64,000 nucleotides of DNA from the NCBI RefSeq assembly GCF_002259595.1, contig NZ_MWWU01000002.1, positions 975,305 through 1,039,304 of the forward strand. Reading direction: 5' to 3'. Made by a program: the position numbers and the translations under genes. Positions 34,336-43,664 of this stretch are shown here, in pieces. This DNA comes from Aeriscardovia aeriphila (GTDB taxonomy: Bacteria > Actinomycetota > Actinomycetes > Actinomycetales > Bifidobacteriaceae). The notes under the pieces are model-generated. The model was not told the DNA's origin, ran no database searches, and saw only the letters and a program-made list of their open reading frames with translations. Position 1 is the first letter of the stretch. Every line of letters begins with the position of its first letter.

Positions 34336-36081
34336 TCAGTACCAACCATTGGCTTGCGAATGAGCCCACGCACCACACGGGTTACCATACCGGCCTTGAA
34401 TGTAACCTAAACCCCACTTGATCTGAACCCTATAGTCATCCTCCCAACCAGGCCCCATCTTCGAACCAGGCAGTGCCTGAGGAATACCATGAGCACCCGA
34501 AGGGTTGTGAGCGTTGGTACGCCAACCCGACTCGCGCATCCATAAAGCATTCAGGCAATCCATTTGATGATCAACATCACTCGCCCACCCATGCTCAGCA
34601 AAATGCTTCAACGCAAACCGCTGATACTTCCCCTTATCTGTATTCTTAGGATCAAGTGCAACATGATTCACTGTCACATCAGAAGTATCATCATCAGCCT
34701 GCTCAACACCACACACAGTGGTAGAAGAGGCATCCTCATCATCAGAAGAAGCGCCAGCAGGCAAATGAGCATTATGCTTCACGACAACACCGCCATTATC
34801 AATCTCAGATTGAATATGTGGAATAGTGAACACCCGCTCACCATACTTATAGTTGGCATACTCCTGAATACGAATATTATTCCCATTATTCTCAGCAATA
34901 TACGCTACATGACCATACGTCGGATCAGAGTAATCAACATTACCTTGATAAGAAATGACATCACCAGGGCGAATATCTGACGCTTGCTTCACAACCTTCC
35001 AACCAGGCAAACGACCAGGCAGACCCCATTCATACCCATTCGCAGAAAGATGAGGTGAATACTTATCATGCACATTATGCGGATGAGGGTGAGCCTCCTC
35101 ATCCTCAATCAAACGCCACGCCACATAATCCGTACAATTACCATACGCAAACCCTAAAGGAGAATCAGCATTCAAACGCCAAGTCTCACCACGCGCATAA
35201 TACGTATCCTTAAAATGATGACCGGCTACCGTTGACACTTCAGCATCACTCACCTGCGTATCAACACTGGTTTCACCGCCGCAACCAGAGTCCCCACCCT
35301 TCGCAAACGGCGCAAAAATCATCGCCACAATAGCAATAAAGATCAGCACGCCAAGGACGATCGCTGCCACAATCGGATTTGACATAATATAAGCGATAGC
35401 CTTCGCAGCCAGCCGCACCAACTGCTCCACCATACGCTGCACCTGCACCCACAAGCGTTGCGCCATACGAACAGCAGTCTTACTCGCTCGAGCAACCGTC
35501 TTCACACCCGAACGGTTCACCTTCGCGGCCAACCGCGCCGCACGCTTCGACTCCCGACGCAAAGCACGAAGCTCACGCCTCGACAACTTCAAATCCTTCA
35601 ACGGTTTACCCGCACGCTTCGCACGACGCATCAACCGTCGAACAGTCAAACGATCATACAATCGTAAAGCATCACGTCCACGCTTCACCGTCTTCCCACC
35701 CATGTTCACCACACGACCTGGTGCATGAACAGCCGTCGAACCAACCTTACGCGACGCTTCCACGACACGTTCAGCAGCGATATTCTCACTCGCACCCTGA
35801 GCATTCACACCACGAGAAACCTCACCCAACGCGCGTGAACCCAGGCCAGCAGCCTTCACACCCGTGTTCACCACCTGTGCCGCACCAGAAGCCGCAGCAC
35901 CGAGCACGCCAACAGCCACACGACCAGGAGAAGCACTAGGAGCATCTGGAAGACGAACAAACGAGTTTGCGGAACGCAAGCCAGACACTTGCGTTTCAGA
36001 AAACTCATTCAACTGGTCACCCAAATGAATTTGACTCGTCAAATCCAAATCAAGACTCGAGCGAACATCAACCATACGCAC
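34336..36081 (-). CDS. Peptidoglycan hydrolase with CHAP and lysozyme-like domains (VirB1-like)
   Basis: Opens the cell wall for the conjugation channel. 581 residues in order: a basic, Ala/Arg-rich cytoplasmic N-terminus (about 1-225), one membrane helix (about 233-258, IVAAIVLGVLIFIAIVAMIF), a CHAP amidase domain (about 280-430) with the catalytic Cys in GNCTDYVAW and His in YGHVAYI, and a C-terminal transglycosylase-like domain with ALWMRESGW (catalytic Glu), NPSGAHGIPQAL and WGLGYIQGRYG. The order CHAP then lysozyme is the reverse of the common SLT-NlpC/P60 layout. Directly downstream of virB4 with no gap, in the secretion operon. Confidence 0.88.
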   Translation of the reverse strand: MRMVDVRSSLDLDLTSQIHLGDQLNEFSETQVSGLRSANSFVRLPDAPSASPGRVAVGVLGAAASGAAQVVNTGVKAAGLGSRALGEVSRGVNAQGASENIAAERVVEASRKVGSTAVHAPGRVVNMGGKTVKRGRDALRLYDRLTVRRLMRRAKRAGKPLKDLKLSRRELRALRRESKRAARLAAKVNRSGVKTVARASKTAVRMAQRLWVQVQRMVEQLVRLAAKAIAYIMSNPIVAAIVLGVLIFIAIVAMIFAPFAKGGDSGCGGETSVDTQVSDAEVSTVAGHHFKDTYYARGETWRLNADSPLGFAYGNCTDYVAWRLIEDEEAHPHPHNVHDKYSPHLSANGYEWGLPGRLPGWKVVKQASDIRPGDVISYQGNVDYSDPTYGHVAYIAENNGNNIRIQEYANYKYGERVFTIPHIQSEIDNGGVVVKHNAHLPAGASSDDEDASSTTVCGVEQADDDTSDVTVNHVALDPKNTDKGKYQRFALKHFAEHGWASDVDHQMDCLNALWMRESGWRTNAHNPSGAHGIPQALPGSKMGPGWEDDYRVQIKWGLGYIQGRYGNPCGAWAHSQANGWY

Positions 36082-38496
36082 TCACCTCTGCTGAGAGGCG
36101 GCATTCGTCTGATTCAACTCAAAAATAGGATTATCCCTAGGAATACGACCATCAAACGGCACAAATACATCACCTGCCGCAATCAAACCCGTACCAGGCT
36201 CACCCGTAGCAAACAACGAGACTTGAGTATCAGACAATTTCAACAACGATTTCACCGTCTGAGCATCCGTCGCATTCATCCTCAGCAACTCCAAGAACGA
36301 CGAATTAGACAACATCAGACGCGCCTGATGAGACTCTAACAACTCCTCAATATTCTGAGTAATACCAGTAATACCCGCACCATACTTACGAGCTCGCTTA
36401 TAAATACTCAAGAAGAAATCAGCAGCATACTTATTACTAAAGAGAGTATGGAACTCATCTACATAAATCCAAATGCGACCTTTACCCTTCGCACGATTAT
36501 CTTTAATACGATTCCACACATGCTGCAAAACAACCATCATGCCAAATGTCTTCATGCTGCCGTCCAAATGCAACGTGTTAAACACGACAAGACGATCATC
36601 CGCATTCACATTCGTCTGACCATTAAAACCAGACTTCGAACCATTCACAAAAGGAATCAAAGCATTCGACAACTGTTGCGCTTCAGGACGCTCATCCAAC
36701 ATCAACAGTTCATGCAAACTACCCAACGTTGGCTGTTTCAACTGAGGGTTATATGACTGGTACATTCGCGTGACAACATCATCCAACACACCCTCCTGTT
36801 GAGGGCTCAACCCGTTCACGCCACCAATCAAACTGTTCATCATGCCCATCACAGAAGACGTGCGCTCACGGATAGGATCTTCATCATTATCCGAGTTCAA
36901 CGTAATCTCCAACGGATTCAAACGTTGAGAAGAACCCGCAGAAACATCAACCAGAGCACCACCAAACGCATTACGAATCTTCTCATACTCACCCTCAGGA
37001 TCAATAATGATCACCTGATCATACGGGCGAGTCAACAACACATGCTCAATCTCCCACTTCGTCGCAGCAGACTTACCCGAACCCGTCGTACCCAAAATAA
37101 ACCCATTCTGGTTCAACAACCTCGTGCGATCCACCACAATCAAATTGCCAGAAAGCTTATTCGTACCATAGAAAACACCCGTCGGATCAAAATGCTCTTC
37201 TGATGTAAACGGAATCATGATCGCCGCCGCACTCGTCGTCAAAGTACGACGAACCGGAACAGGCCGAGCACCCAACGGCAACGTGCATACCAGAGCGGGA
37301 AGCTGCATGTGACGCATCGCATCACCCTGCAAACTCAACGAACTCAGGATCTGACGCACTTCCAACACACGCTGATACAGTGTTGACTTATCTGGCGCAT
37401 CAACACCAATCACCACGAGAGCATCAATCATCTTCTCATCAGAAGAGTTCAACTTATCCAACAAATCCTCAACCTGCTCCGACGCCTCTTCCAAATTCGG
37501 GGGAAGATAATCAGCGGGCTGATGTTCACGAATATTACGTTGACGACGGTCAGCAATCTCCATATCCAAAGAAGTCTTCTGCTGTTTCACCAGGTCAATA
37601 CCCGCGCCACGCTCAAACGGGGACAAGTGAATATTGATACTCGCTGCACCCTTCAACGCAGTAATACGCGACACCAACTCATCAGACAAGCGTGGTGGAA
37701 AATCACGAACCCAAATGCTCGTATGATAAAAATCCTTCTCCGACTCCAAAATGTGAACACAACTCGGATCACGTAAATCAAACGCCCACGGGGTCACATA
37801 ATCACGCGAATCAGTCTTCGACTGAGCAAACCCCTCCTCACTGAAACGGAAACCATCATCCGGCATGAGAGCATCATGAACAGCACGCAAACGCTGAGTA
37901 CGATCCAACCTTTTCACATGGCAACCCATAGACGCGAGACGAGCAGAAACCTGCAACACGAGACGGTTCAAAGAAGCGACAGCACGCTGAGGATCATCAT
38001 CCTCAACCGTGAGCGTCAAAAGTTTCTCCACCAGAGTGCCGGACGTGGCGCGACCAATCTGACGCTTCAACAGTGAATTAAACTCCGTACGCCACTTATC
38101 ATTCGCATCCTGCAACAACGGCATTTCCACACTATGAGCCAAAGACTCAATATTCACCTGGCGAGAACGCACCGTCACCTGTGCTTGCTGGCCTTCCACC
38201 AGCATGTTCAACACGGACGCCCACTCATTAACAATGTGAGCTTGCTGATCCGTATCCGAAGCCTTATAACTCACATCACTCATCACCAAAGTGGAAGACC
38301 ACTGGTTATCCCCCAAATAGGCTTGACCGCCTTCCAGCATGGAGTCAAAACCAACCCACTCTTTCGCCTGACGCTTCTTCTGCTGCGTCCTCTGACGTTC
38401 AAACTCCGCCTTACGCTTCGCACGACGCTCACGCGACGTGTTATTCGACATGCTCACCGAAAGCTTCTCAGAACCGTTATTCTTCTTCGTCTTCAT
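36082..38496 (-). CDS. virB4: VirB4-type conjugation ATPase
   Basis: The main ATPase of the type IV secretion channel, on the inner face of the membrane. 804 residues with a charged N-terminus, the family N-terminal domain, and a C-terminal motor domain: Walker A LGTTGSGKS (about 468), followed by IIIDPEGEYEKI, and Walker B-like IWIYVDEFHTLF. The later GITQNIEELL is also typical of VirB4/TraC proteins. The ATG lies 2 bases after the stop of the PrgI-like gene, and the next gene follows without a gap. Confidence 0.93.
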   Translation of the reverse strand: MKTKKNNGSEKLSVSMSNNTSRERRAKRKAEFERQRTQQKKRQAKEWVGFDSMLEGGQAYLGDNQWSSTLVMSDVSYKASDTDQQAHIVNEWASVLNMLVEGQQAQVTVRSRQVNIESLAHSVEMPLLQDANDKWRTEFNSLLKRQIGRATSGTLVEKLLTLTVEDDDPQRAVASLNRLVLQVSARLASMGCHVKRLDRTQRLRAVHDALMPDDGFRFSEEGFAQSKTDSRDYVTPWAFDLRDPSCVHILESEKDFYHTSIWVRDFPPRLSDELVSRITALKGAASINIHLSPFERGAGIDLVKQQKTSLDMEIADRRQRNIREHQPADYLPPNLEEASEQVEDLLDKLNSSDEKMIDALVVIGVDAPDKSTLYQRVLEVRQILSSLSLQGDAMRHMQLPALVCTLPLGARPVPVRRTLTTSAAAIMIPFTSEEHFDPTGVFYGTNKLSGNLIVVDRTRLLNQNGFILGTTGSGKSAATKWEIEHVLLTRPYDQVIIIDPEGEYEKIRNAFGGALVDVSAGSSQRLNPLEITLNSDNDEDPIRERTSSVMGMMNSLIGGVNGLSPQQEGVLDDVVTRMYQSYNPQLKQPTLGSLHELLMLDERPEAQQLSNALIPFVNGSKSGFNGQTNVNADDRLVVFNTLHLDGSMKTFGMMVVLQHVWNRIKDNRAKGKGRIWIYVDEFHTLFSNKYAADFFLSIYKRARKYGAGITGITQNIEELLESHQARLMLSNSSFLELLRMNATDAQTVKSLLKLSDTQVSLFATGEPGTGLIAAGDVFVPFDGRIPRDNPIFELNQTNAASQQR

Positions 38497-38498
38497 CC

Positions 38499-38852
38499 TT
38501 ACTTCTCCTTCATCGTCGGCTTCTTCGCACTCTTCACCACATGGGCAGAGCCTGAATGGTAAAGAATCCGAGCGCCGAAATAATCACGCATGGCAAACAC
38601 CAGCCACTGTTCCGGTAGCAAGCCCATAGGCCGTGGGAACGCCCACAAAGCAATTGGGAAATCAATAAGAATCAGACCGAGAGCAACCACAACCGGGGTT
38701 ACCACCTGGGGGAAGAACCAAGAAAGCGCACCCAAACCCAGAGACGGAGGGGTCATCAACAAGACACCGCAAAGACGGCGGAAGCTCAACCCGAACAGGA
38801 TTTTCGGTTCAATATTTTCAGGATCGCTAAAACAATCAACACTCAGACTCAT
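38499..38852 (-). CDS. PrgI/VirB3-like small membrane protein
   Basis: 117 residues with two close membrane helices (FRRLCGVLLMTPPSLGLGAL and VVTPVVVALGLILIDFPIAL), as in PrgI proteins, which sit just before virB4 in Gram-positive elements, as this one does. The ATG at 38852 has AAGGAG 6 bases upstream; an in-frame start 24 bases earlier is less likely. Part of the channel base (inferred from family and position). Confidence 0.75.
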   Translation of the reverse strand: MSLSVDCFSDPENIEPKILFGLSFRRLCGVLLMTPPSLGLGALSWFFPQVVTPVVVALGLILIDFPIALWAFPRPMGLLPEQWLVFAMRDYFGARILYHSGSAHVVKSAKKPTMKEK

Positions 38853-38862
38853 AGGAGACTCC

Positions 38863-39987
38863 TTACGCAGCTCCAATAATGGATTTAGAGATTTCCTGGC
38901 TAGACCAGACGAGCACCGCTAACACGGCAGCGGCAAGAAGAAGCGCAGGGTAGAACTGCATGAGAAATGCGATGGGATCCATATTTTTATCAGGAGGCAA
39001 TTCAATAAGCTGCTTCAACTGTTCATCGGTTACTCCCTGATGGAGCGCTTTCACAGCATCAAATTGCAGCAGCTTGTCACCAGATTTGGAGAGAACAACA
39101 GCTCCACCAAAATTGCCCCTAATGCCTTCAAACCACGAAAATGTTTTAGCAGCAAGACCGCCAATCCAACTGAGGAATCCCAATACCTGTGCTTTAGGAT
39201 CATTAGCGTAATACTGGCGTAAAGTAATTTTTTGAACGAAGAAATGTTCTCCACGCAACCACTGTTGGTACACAAAGACGCTTACCCACAAAGCAACTAG
39301 TCTCAGAGTGGATGCTGCATACGATTTGAGATACGAGTAACCCCATTGTTTTGTCTCATCCGAAGCGAAGAAAGCGAAAGGGAGAGGTGCGAAAAGACTC
39401 ATGATCAAAAGCTTGAACATGAGTACGGTCACCATGACTCGGATGACAATCTGAACAACAACACAAACAAGGAATGGGATGAGAAGGAGAACAAAGATTT
39501 TAATCTTCTTCACGCCATCCCAACCGGAGACATTTTCAATGCCCTTCAGCAAGATGGCTTCAGCTAAAGATGTATTCGTGTTTTTACCGTGGGTGAGAAT
39601 CTGTTCTTTCGCATTACTGCCTTTCGAAAACATCCATTGCCCAACGTTTGAAATCAACTTGAGGACAGAACGCGCATTCAACACCAGCAGAAGGCAAATG
39701 CCCAGTTTCACCGCTGTACTCATAATCAAGCCCAAGAGAGCATCCCCCTGCGCTTCAAAACGGGAAGCAACCTTACTCAATTGCAACGCGAAAATAATAA
39801 CAGCAAGCGCAGCAGCAATAGGAAGAACCATTGCCGTGGAGAGAGTCCCCATCGTATCCCACAGCCTGCTATCCCCACCAAAATTCAAAGGAGTACTCTT
39901 CAACAAATCAGTGGTATCCGTATCAACACCTTGAAAGATCATGTGCGCCATGCCTTTCAAGTCGTCATTACCTGCAATAGGAATCAT
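38863..39987 (-). CDS. VirB6/TrbL-like polytopic channel protein
   Basis: 374 residues with about six membrane helices (for example AMVLPIAAALAVIIFALQLS, FVLLLIPFLVCVVVQIVIRV, ALLLAAAVLAVLVW) and a large outer loop, the layout of VirB6/TrbL proteins that line the channel. It is followed by the PrgI-like and VirB4 genes in the normal order for Gram-positive type IV secretion. The N-terminal outer part has no obvious signal peptide. Confidence 0.8.
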   Translation of the reverse strand: MIPIAGNDDLKGMAHMIFQGVDTDTTDLLKSTPLNFGGDSRLWDTMGTLSTAMVLPIAAALAVIIFALQLSKVASRFEAQGDALLGLIMSTAVKLGICLLLVLNARSVLKLISNVGQWMFSKGSNAKEQILTHGKNTNTSLAEAILLKGIENVSGWDGVKKIKIFVLLLIPFLVCVVVQIVIRVMVTVLMFKLLIMSLFAPLPFAFFASDETKQWGYSYLKSYAASTLRLVALWVSVFVYQQWLRGEHFFVQKITLRQYYANDPKAQVLGFLSWIGGLAAKTFSWFEGIRGNFGGAVVLSKSGDKLLQFDAVKALHQGVTDEQLKQLIELPPDKNMDPIAFLMQFYPALLLAAAVLAVLVWSSQEISKSIIGAA

Positions 39988-40037
39988 GAGAAATACGCCT
40001 TCCCCTCTCCACGAACAATCTCACATGAGAACCACGG

Positions 40038-40313
40038 TTAGCCTTTAAGCCCTAACCAATTAGGAACATTCGCCACAATCGGGGCGAGAATAATAATGCC
40101 CACACCGCCAATAGCATTCACAATGTTGGAACGCGCCGACTGACCATCATTATCCTGATATTTCATGAAAGCTTGAATCACATTCCAAATCGCAACACCA
40201 CCGCCAGCAACACCCAGAATCGTTGCCAACGTGGTGAAAACACCTGACAAAGCTTTCGCCACTTCCGCATTAACAGGAGCATCAGCAGCCAACGTCCACA
40301 AAGCCATAAACAT
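40038..40313 (-). CDS. Small two-helix membrane protein (VirB2/Maff2-like)
   Basis: 91 residues with two hydrophobic helices (FTTLATILGVAGGGVAIWNV and IGGVGIIILAPIVANVPNWL), a short polar loop KYQDNDGQSARSN and no lipobox. This fits pilin-like VirB2 or Maff2 proteins that precede the VirB6-like gene in conjugative elements. GGAAGG precedes the ATG. It is the first gene of the leftward secretion operon; its promoter must lie in the 140 bases shared with the divergent topoisomerase gene. Confidence 0.72.
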   Translation of the reverse strand: MFMALWTLAADAPVNAEVAKALSGVFTTLATILGVAGGGVAIWNVIQAFMKYQDNDGQSARSNIVNAIGGVGIIILAPIVANVPNWLGLKG

Positions 40314-40410
40314 GAGAAAATCCTTCCGATCTCACCAATAGGAACACCAGCAAGGATGCACAAAAAGCGCAGAAACATGCCACTCAGCGGCACTCACCCA
40401 CAAGGAAGCA

Positions 40411-40453
40411 ACAACCGTATCAACAAACCAACAGAAAGGAAAAACAGTAGAAA
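40411..40453 (+). repeat. Shared ICE gene leader, 3' part only
   Basis: The stretch AACCAACAGAAAGGAAAAAC matches the 3' half of the leaders before the genes at 20943, 24423 and 27080; here it lies 8 bases before the topoisomerase ATG and the 5' half is missing or diverged. Confidence 0.7.
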
Positions 40454-42571
40454 ATGCAACTGATCATCGCAGAAAAACCAAGCGTGGCAAAAGCCATCGC
40501 CACCGCACTCGCCATTCACCCACAAACTGAACAAGGATTCATCAATCTCGGAACAGTAGATAACAAACCCACCATCATCTCCTGGGCAGCAGGACACCTC
40601 GTCGATCTCGACCAACCCGCCGCATACAAACCAGAATGGAAGAAATGGAACTGGGATGAACTGCCTATCGATCCTCACGGCAACTGGAAGTGGACTGTCC
40701 CCACAAACGCGAAAGCACGCTACAGTGTCCTCGTCAAACTCATGAAACAAGCAGATACCATCATCAACGCTTGCGATCCCGACCGCGAGGGCGAAGGCAT
40801 TTTCACCCGCATCATCCAGCACGCCCACCAAGAAAACAAGACACTCCTGCGCTTGTGGGCGAACAGTATTGATGTTGACGGTATTCGCGCAGCATGGGAG
40901 AATCTCCAGCCAGCGAGTATGACACGAGGGTTAGCTGCCGCATCCGACGCACGAGCGAAAGCCGATTGGATGACCGGCTTAACCGCCAGCCGCGCATATT
41001 CTCTCCTCTATAACCGTAAGTGCGCGATCGGTCGAGTAGAGACTCCACTGTTGGCGATGATTGTTGAACGCGATCAGCAGATCGCAAACCATCAGCCCAC
41101 ACCTTTTTATCGTGTGCATATCCCCATGGATGGGTTCACTCTCGTCTCGCAAAAACTCGACACCAAACAGCAAGCAGAAGAATTGCTCGCTGCCATTCCT
41201 GATGAAGTGATGGTCACAGTTGAGCGCAAGCAGATGGAGCAGAAGCCACCACTGTTACATTCGTTGACGAGCGTGCAGCGGGAAGCCAACCAGCAAGCAG
41301 GCTTAACCGCAAGCGAAACCTTAGCCGCCTTGCAGTCCACGTATGAGAAAGGTTTGACCACGTATCCGCGCACGGACTCACAATACATCACCACAGATGA
41401 TGTAACATCACTCGCTCTCTTGCTTGAAAGCTCCTTCCTTCAATCCTCCCAGTTCACCACTCAGATGAGCGGTAAGCATAAGGCGGAACAAGTAGCAAAC
41501 AACAGGAAAGTAGAAGGGCACACTGCTCTGCTCCCGACCAACAAGTTGACGACTGATGCTTACGCCATACTCTCCGAGCGAGAGAAGACTGTGGTGCAAC
41601 TGGTGGTGCGTCGCATGTGGGAAGCCACCAGCACTCCCCGCATTCACACGCAAACGAAAGTTAGTTGCACCATCAACAATGTTGAGTTCAGTGCAACCGG
41701 GGATACAACTATTGACCCAGGGTGGACGGTACACGAACCATCCTCTGCCAGTGAAAAAGGGAAGGAAAATCACATTCCCGAGAGTGTGGAAGACCACTCA
41801 ATCTGTGCCCCAATTGGGGCGCTAAATTTCACTGAGGGCTTAACTCAGCCGCCAAAACCCTACACCGACAGCACCCTCCTCGCCGACATGGAACACGCAG
41901 GAAAACGAGTCGAAGACCAACAACTGCGTACCGCCATCAACGACGACACCAACCATTCCGGCGGTATCGGAACACCAGCAACCCGCGCATCCATGATCGA
42001 GAAAACCATCACAAACGGGTACGCACAACGCAAGGGAAAACACATCATCAGCACACCAGAAGGCCAACAACTCATCAGCGTGCTCGCACCAGGCCTCACC
42101 AACGTGGAAGCAACAGCACGCATGGAACAAGGCCTCACCCAAATCATGAACAACCAACTCAACGAACACGATTGGCTCACCCTCATCAGCCAACAAGTCG
42201 CCGGAATCCCCAGCGCCGCACAATCCCACTACCAAGAAAGCTTCAAGAAAGGAAACACCATGCAAGACCAACAATCGTATGGAAACTGCCCACAATGCGG
42301 ACAACCCGTCATCAAAACTGGCAGCATCTGGCAATGCTCCACCAACAAAAACACGAAAACTGAATCCGGACAATGGACAACCAGCGGCTGCGGTTTTAAA
42401 ATCTTCCCCACCATCGCAGGCCACAAACTCACCGACAAACAAGTCAGCAACCTGCTCGCCAACAAAGGAGTAAAAGCAACAGACCTCACGTCGAAAGCAG
42501 GGAAAAAGTTCACCGCCACACTCAAACTAAACCCTGAAACCCACCGAATCATCTTCGACTTCGGAAAGTAA
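40454..42571 (+). CDS. topB: Type IA DNA topoisomerase, TopB/TraE-like
   Basis: Relaxes or decatenates DNA, probably during ICE transfer or replication. 705 residues. TOPRIM domain at the N-terminus with IIAEKPSVAKAIA and CDPDREGEG (about 106-114); catalytic Tyr in GLTTYPRTDSQYI; C-terminal zinc-finger-like segment with CPQCGQPV and, further on, Cys residues in WQCSTN and SGCGFKIFP. Lengths and motif order match topoisomerase III proteins of conjugative elements. It is the only rightward gene between two leftward blocks and ends at a strong terminator. Confidence 0.93.
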   Translation: MQLIIAEKPSVAKAIATALAIHPQTEQGFINLGTVDNKPTIISWAAGHLVDLDQPAAYKPEWKKWNWDELPIDPHGNWKWTVPTNAKARYSVLVKLMKQADTIINACDPDREGEGIFTRIIQHAHQENKTLLRLWANSIDVDGIRAAWENLQPASMTRGLAAASDARAKADWMTGLTASRAYSLLYNRKCAIGRVETPLLAMIVERDQQIANHQPTPFYRVHIPMDGFTLVSQKLDTKQQAEELLAAIPDEVMVTVERKQMEQKPPLLHSLTSVQREANQQAGLTASETLAALQSTYEKGLTTYPRTDSQYITTDDVTSLALLLESSFLQSSQFTTQMSGKHKAEQVANNRKVEGHTALLPTNKLTTDAYAILSEREKTVVQLVVRRMWEATSTPRIHTQTKVSCTINNVEFSATGDTTIDPGWTVHEPSSASEKGKENHIPESVEDHSICAPIGALNFTEGLTQPPKPYTDSTLLADMEHAGKRVEDQQLRTAINDDTNHSGGIGTPATRASMIEKTITNGYAQRKGKHIISTPEGQQLISVLAPGLTNVEATARMEQGLTQIMNNQLNEHDWLTLISQQVAGIPSAAQSHYQESFKKGNTMQDQQSYGNCPQCGQPVIKTGSIWQCSTNKNTKTESGQWTTSGCGFKIFPTIAGHKLTDKQVSNLLANKGVKATDLTSKAGKKFTATLKLNPETHRIIFDFGK

Positions 42572-42574
42572 ACA

Positions 42575-42606
42575 ATAAAGCCCAATCCGTAAGGATTGGG
42601 CTTTAT
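42575..42606. terminator. Intrinsic terminator after the topoisomerase
   Basis: A perfect 14-bp stem (ATAAAGCCCAATCC and complement) with loop GTAA. A second stem with arms ATTCTGCTCG / CGAGCAGAAT lies at 42609-42642 and may serve the leftward surface-protein operon. Confidence 0.88.
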
Positions 42607-42766
42607 CTATTCTGCTCGCGGAGAGAATAACACGAGCAGAATCATCTTCATTATGCGCAGGCTAGGATCACAATCGAGGGATCGTAAGGAAGTTAAGAAC
42701 AATCTAAATCGCATCCCGGCCTACACCACAGGTAATCACCATTATCACCCCTCATGCCACCATTCT

Positions 42767-43480
42767 TCACCGAGCTCGACGAGCACCCCACTTCATCCAC
42801 GCCAAATCAAGGAGTGCAAGAACAATCAGAACACCCGCAGCAATAAGAAGAGGCTCAACACCAGAACCAGTCGAAGCAAGCTTACCTTCTTGAGAGGAAG
42901 CCTCACTCACCACACGAGGATAAGAAGGAACAGTCACACTCGAATCATGAGATTGCTTTCCCTTCCCCTCAGCAGTGTTCTGCTCCCACACCGCATACAA
43001 AGTACGATCACCATCAACCATGAGACGTGAATCCACAGGAACACTCACCACAGCACTGCCCTCATGATCAGCCCAACCAACCAGATGATAACCCTGACGA
43101 GTCAAACCAACCTGAGTGGAAATACTATCCCCATCAACAGCATGAACAGTAATCACCACATCCCGCGGATCGTTAGAACGGAAGAGAATATTCCTCTCCG
43201 TTGGATGAGCAGGAGTCAAAGCAGTAATCGGAATAGCCTTCTTCCACGACGCATACAAAGTAGTATCCGCCTTCACCGTAAGCTCAGAAACTTTCTCGCC
43301 TGAACCATCAGTATTCACAAACCAGCCCATAAACTGGAAACCCTCACGCACTGGCACAGGGAGCTTCACCTGATGACCATAAATCTCATTCACAGCAGAA
43401 AAAGGAACAATCCCGAACAGCAAAGCAGCACCAACAGCAACAACAGCCAGTGAACGCCTCACACTCTGCAAACGCATCAT
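42767..43480 (-). CDS. LAxTG-anchored surface protein with two InlB-type B repeats
   Basis: 237 residues: signal peptide (about 1-30), two Listeria-Bacteroides (Flg_new) repeats (GFQFMGWFVNTDGSGEKV and TLYASW; GYHLVGWADHEG and TLYAVW), a Ser-rich wall-spanning region, and a sorting signal: KLASTG, a hydrophobic helix and basic tail GARRAR. LAxTG is the signal used by class E sortases of actinobacteria; no sortase is encoded here, so a host enzyme must be used. Downstream of the giant adhesin, likely the same transcript in part. Confidence 0.82.
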   Translation of the reverse strand: MMRLQSVRRSLAVVAVGAALLFGIVPFSAVNEIYGHQVKLPVPVREGFQFMGWFVNTDGSGEKVSELTVKADTTLYASWKKAIPITALTPAHPTERNILFRSNDPRDVVITVHAVDGDSISTQVGLTRQGYHLVGWADHEGSAVVSVPVDSRLMVDGDRTLYAVWEQNTAEGKGKQSHDSSVTVPSYPRVVSEASSQEGKLASTGSGVEPLLIAAGVLIVLALLDLAWMKWGARRAR

Positions 43481-43578
43481 TCTTCATCTACCTCACAAGG
43501 AAAAGAGAGACTCACACCAACCGTGAATCTGCATCAGAGGTAGACAACAAACCACAAACACATGCCACAACAACAAAA

Positions 43579-43636
43579 GGGTGAGACCGTTTTTCGGTCT
43601 CACCCTCTCACACTCCTCTCAGCGTGAGAGGAGTGT
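43579..43636 (-). terminator. Tandem hairpins after the giant adhesin gene
   Basis: Two perfect stem-loops side by side: GGGTGAGACCG arms with a TTTTT loop (43579-43605) and ACACTCCTCTCA arms with loop GCG (43610-43636). They lie about 30 bases past the stop of the 1604-residue protein and should reduce readthrough into the smaller surface-protein gene. Confidence 0.7.
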
Positions 43637-43664
43637 AGTAAACACCCGGTGAAGGGTGGAATTT

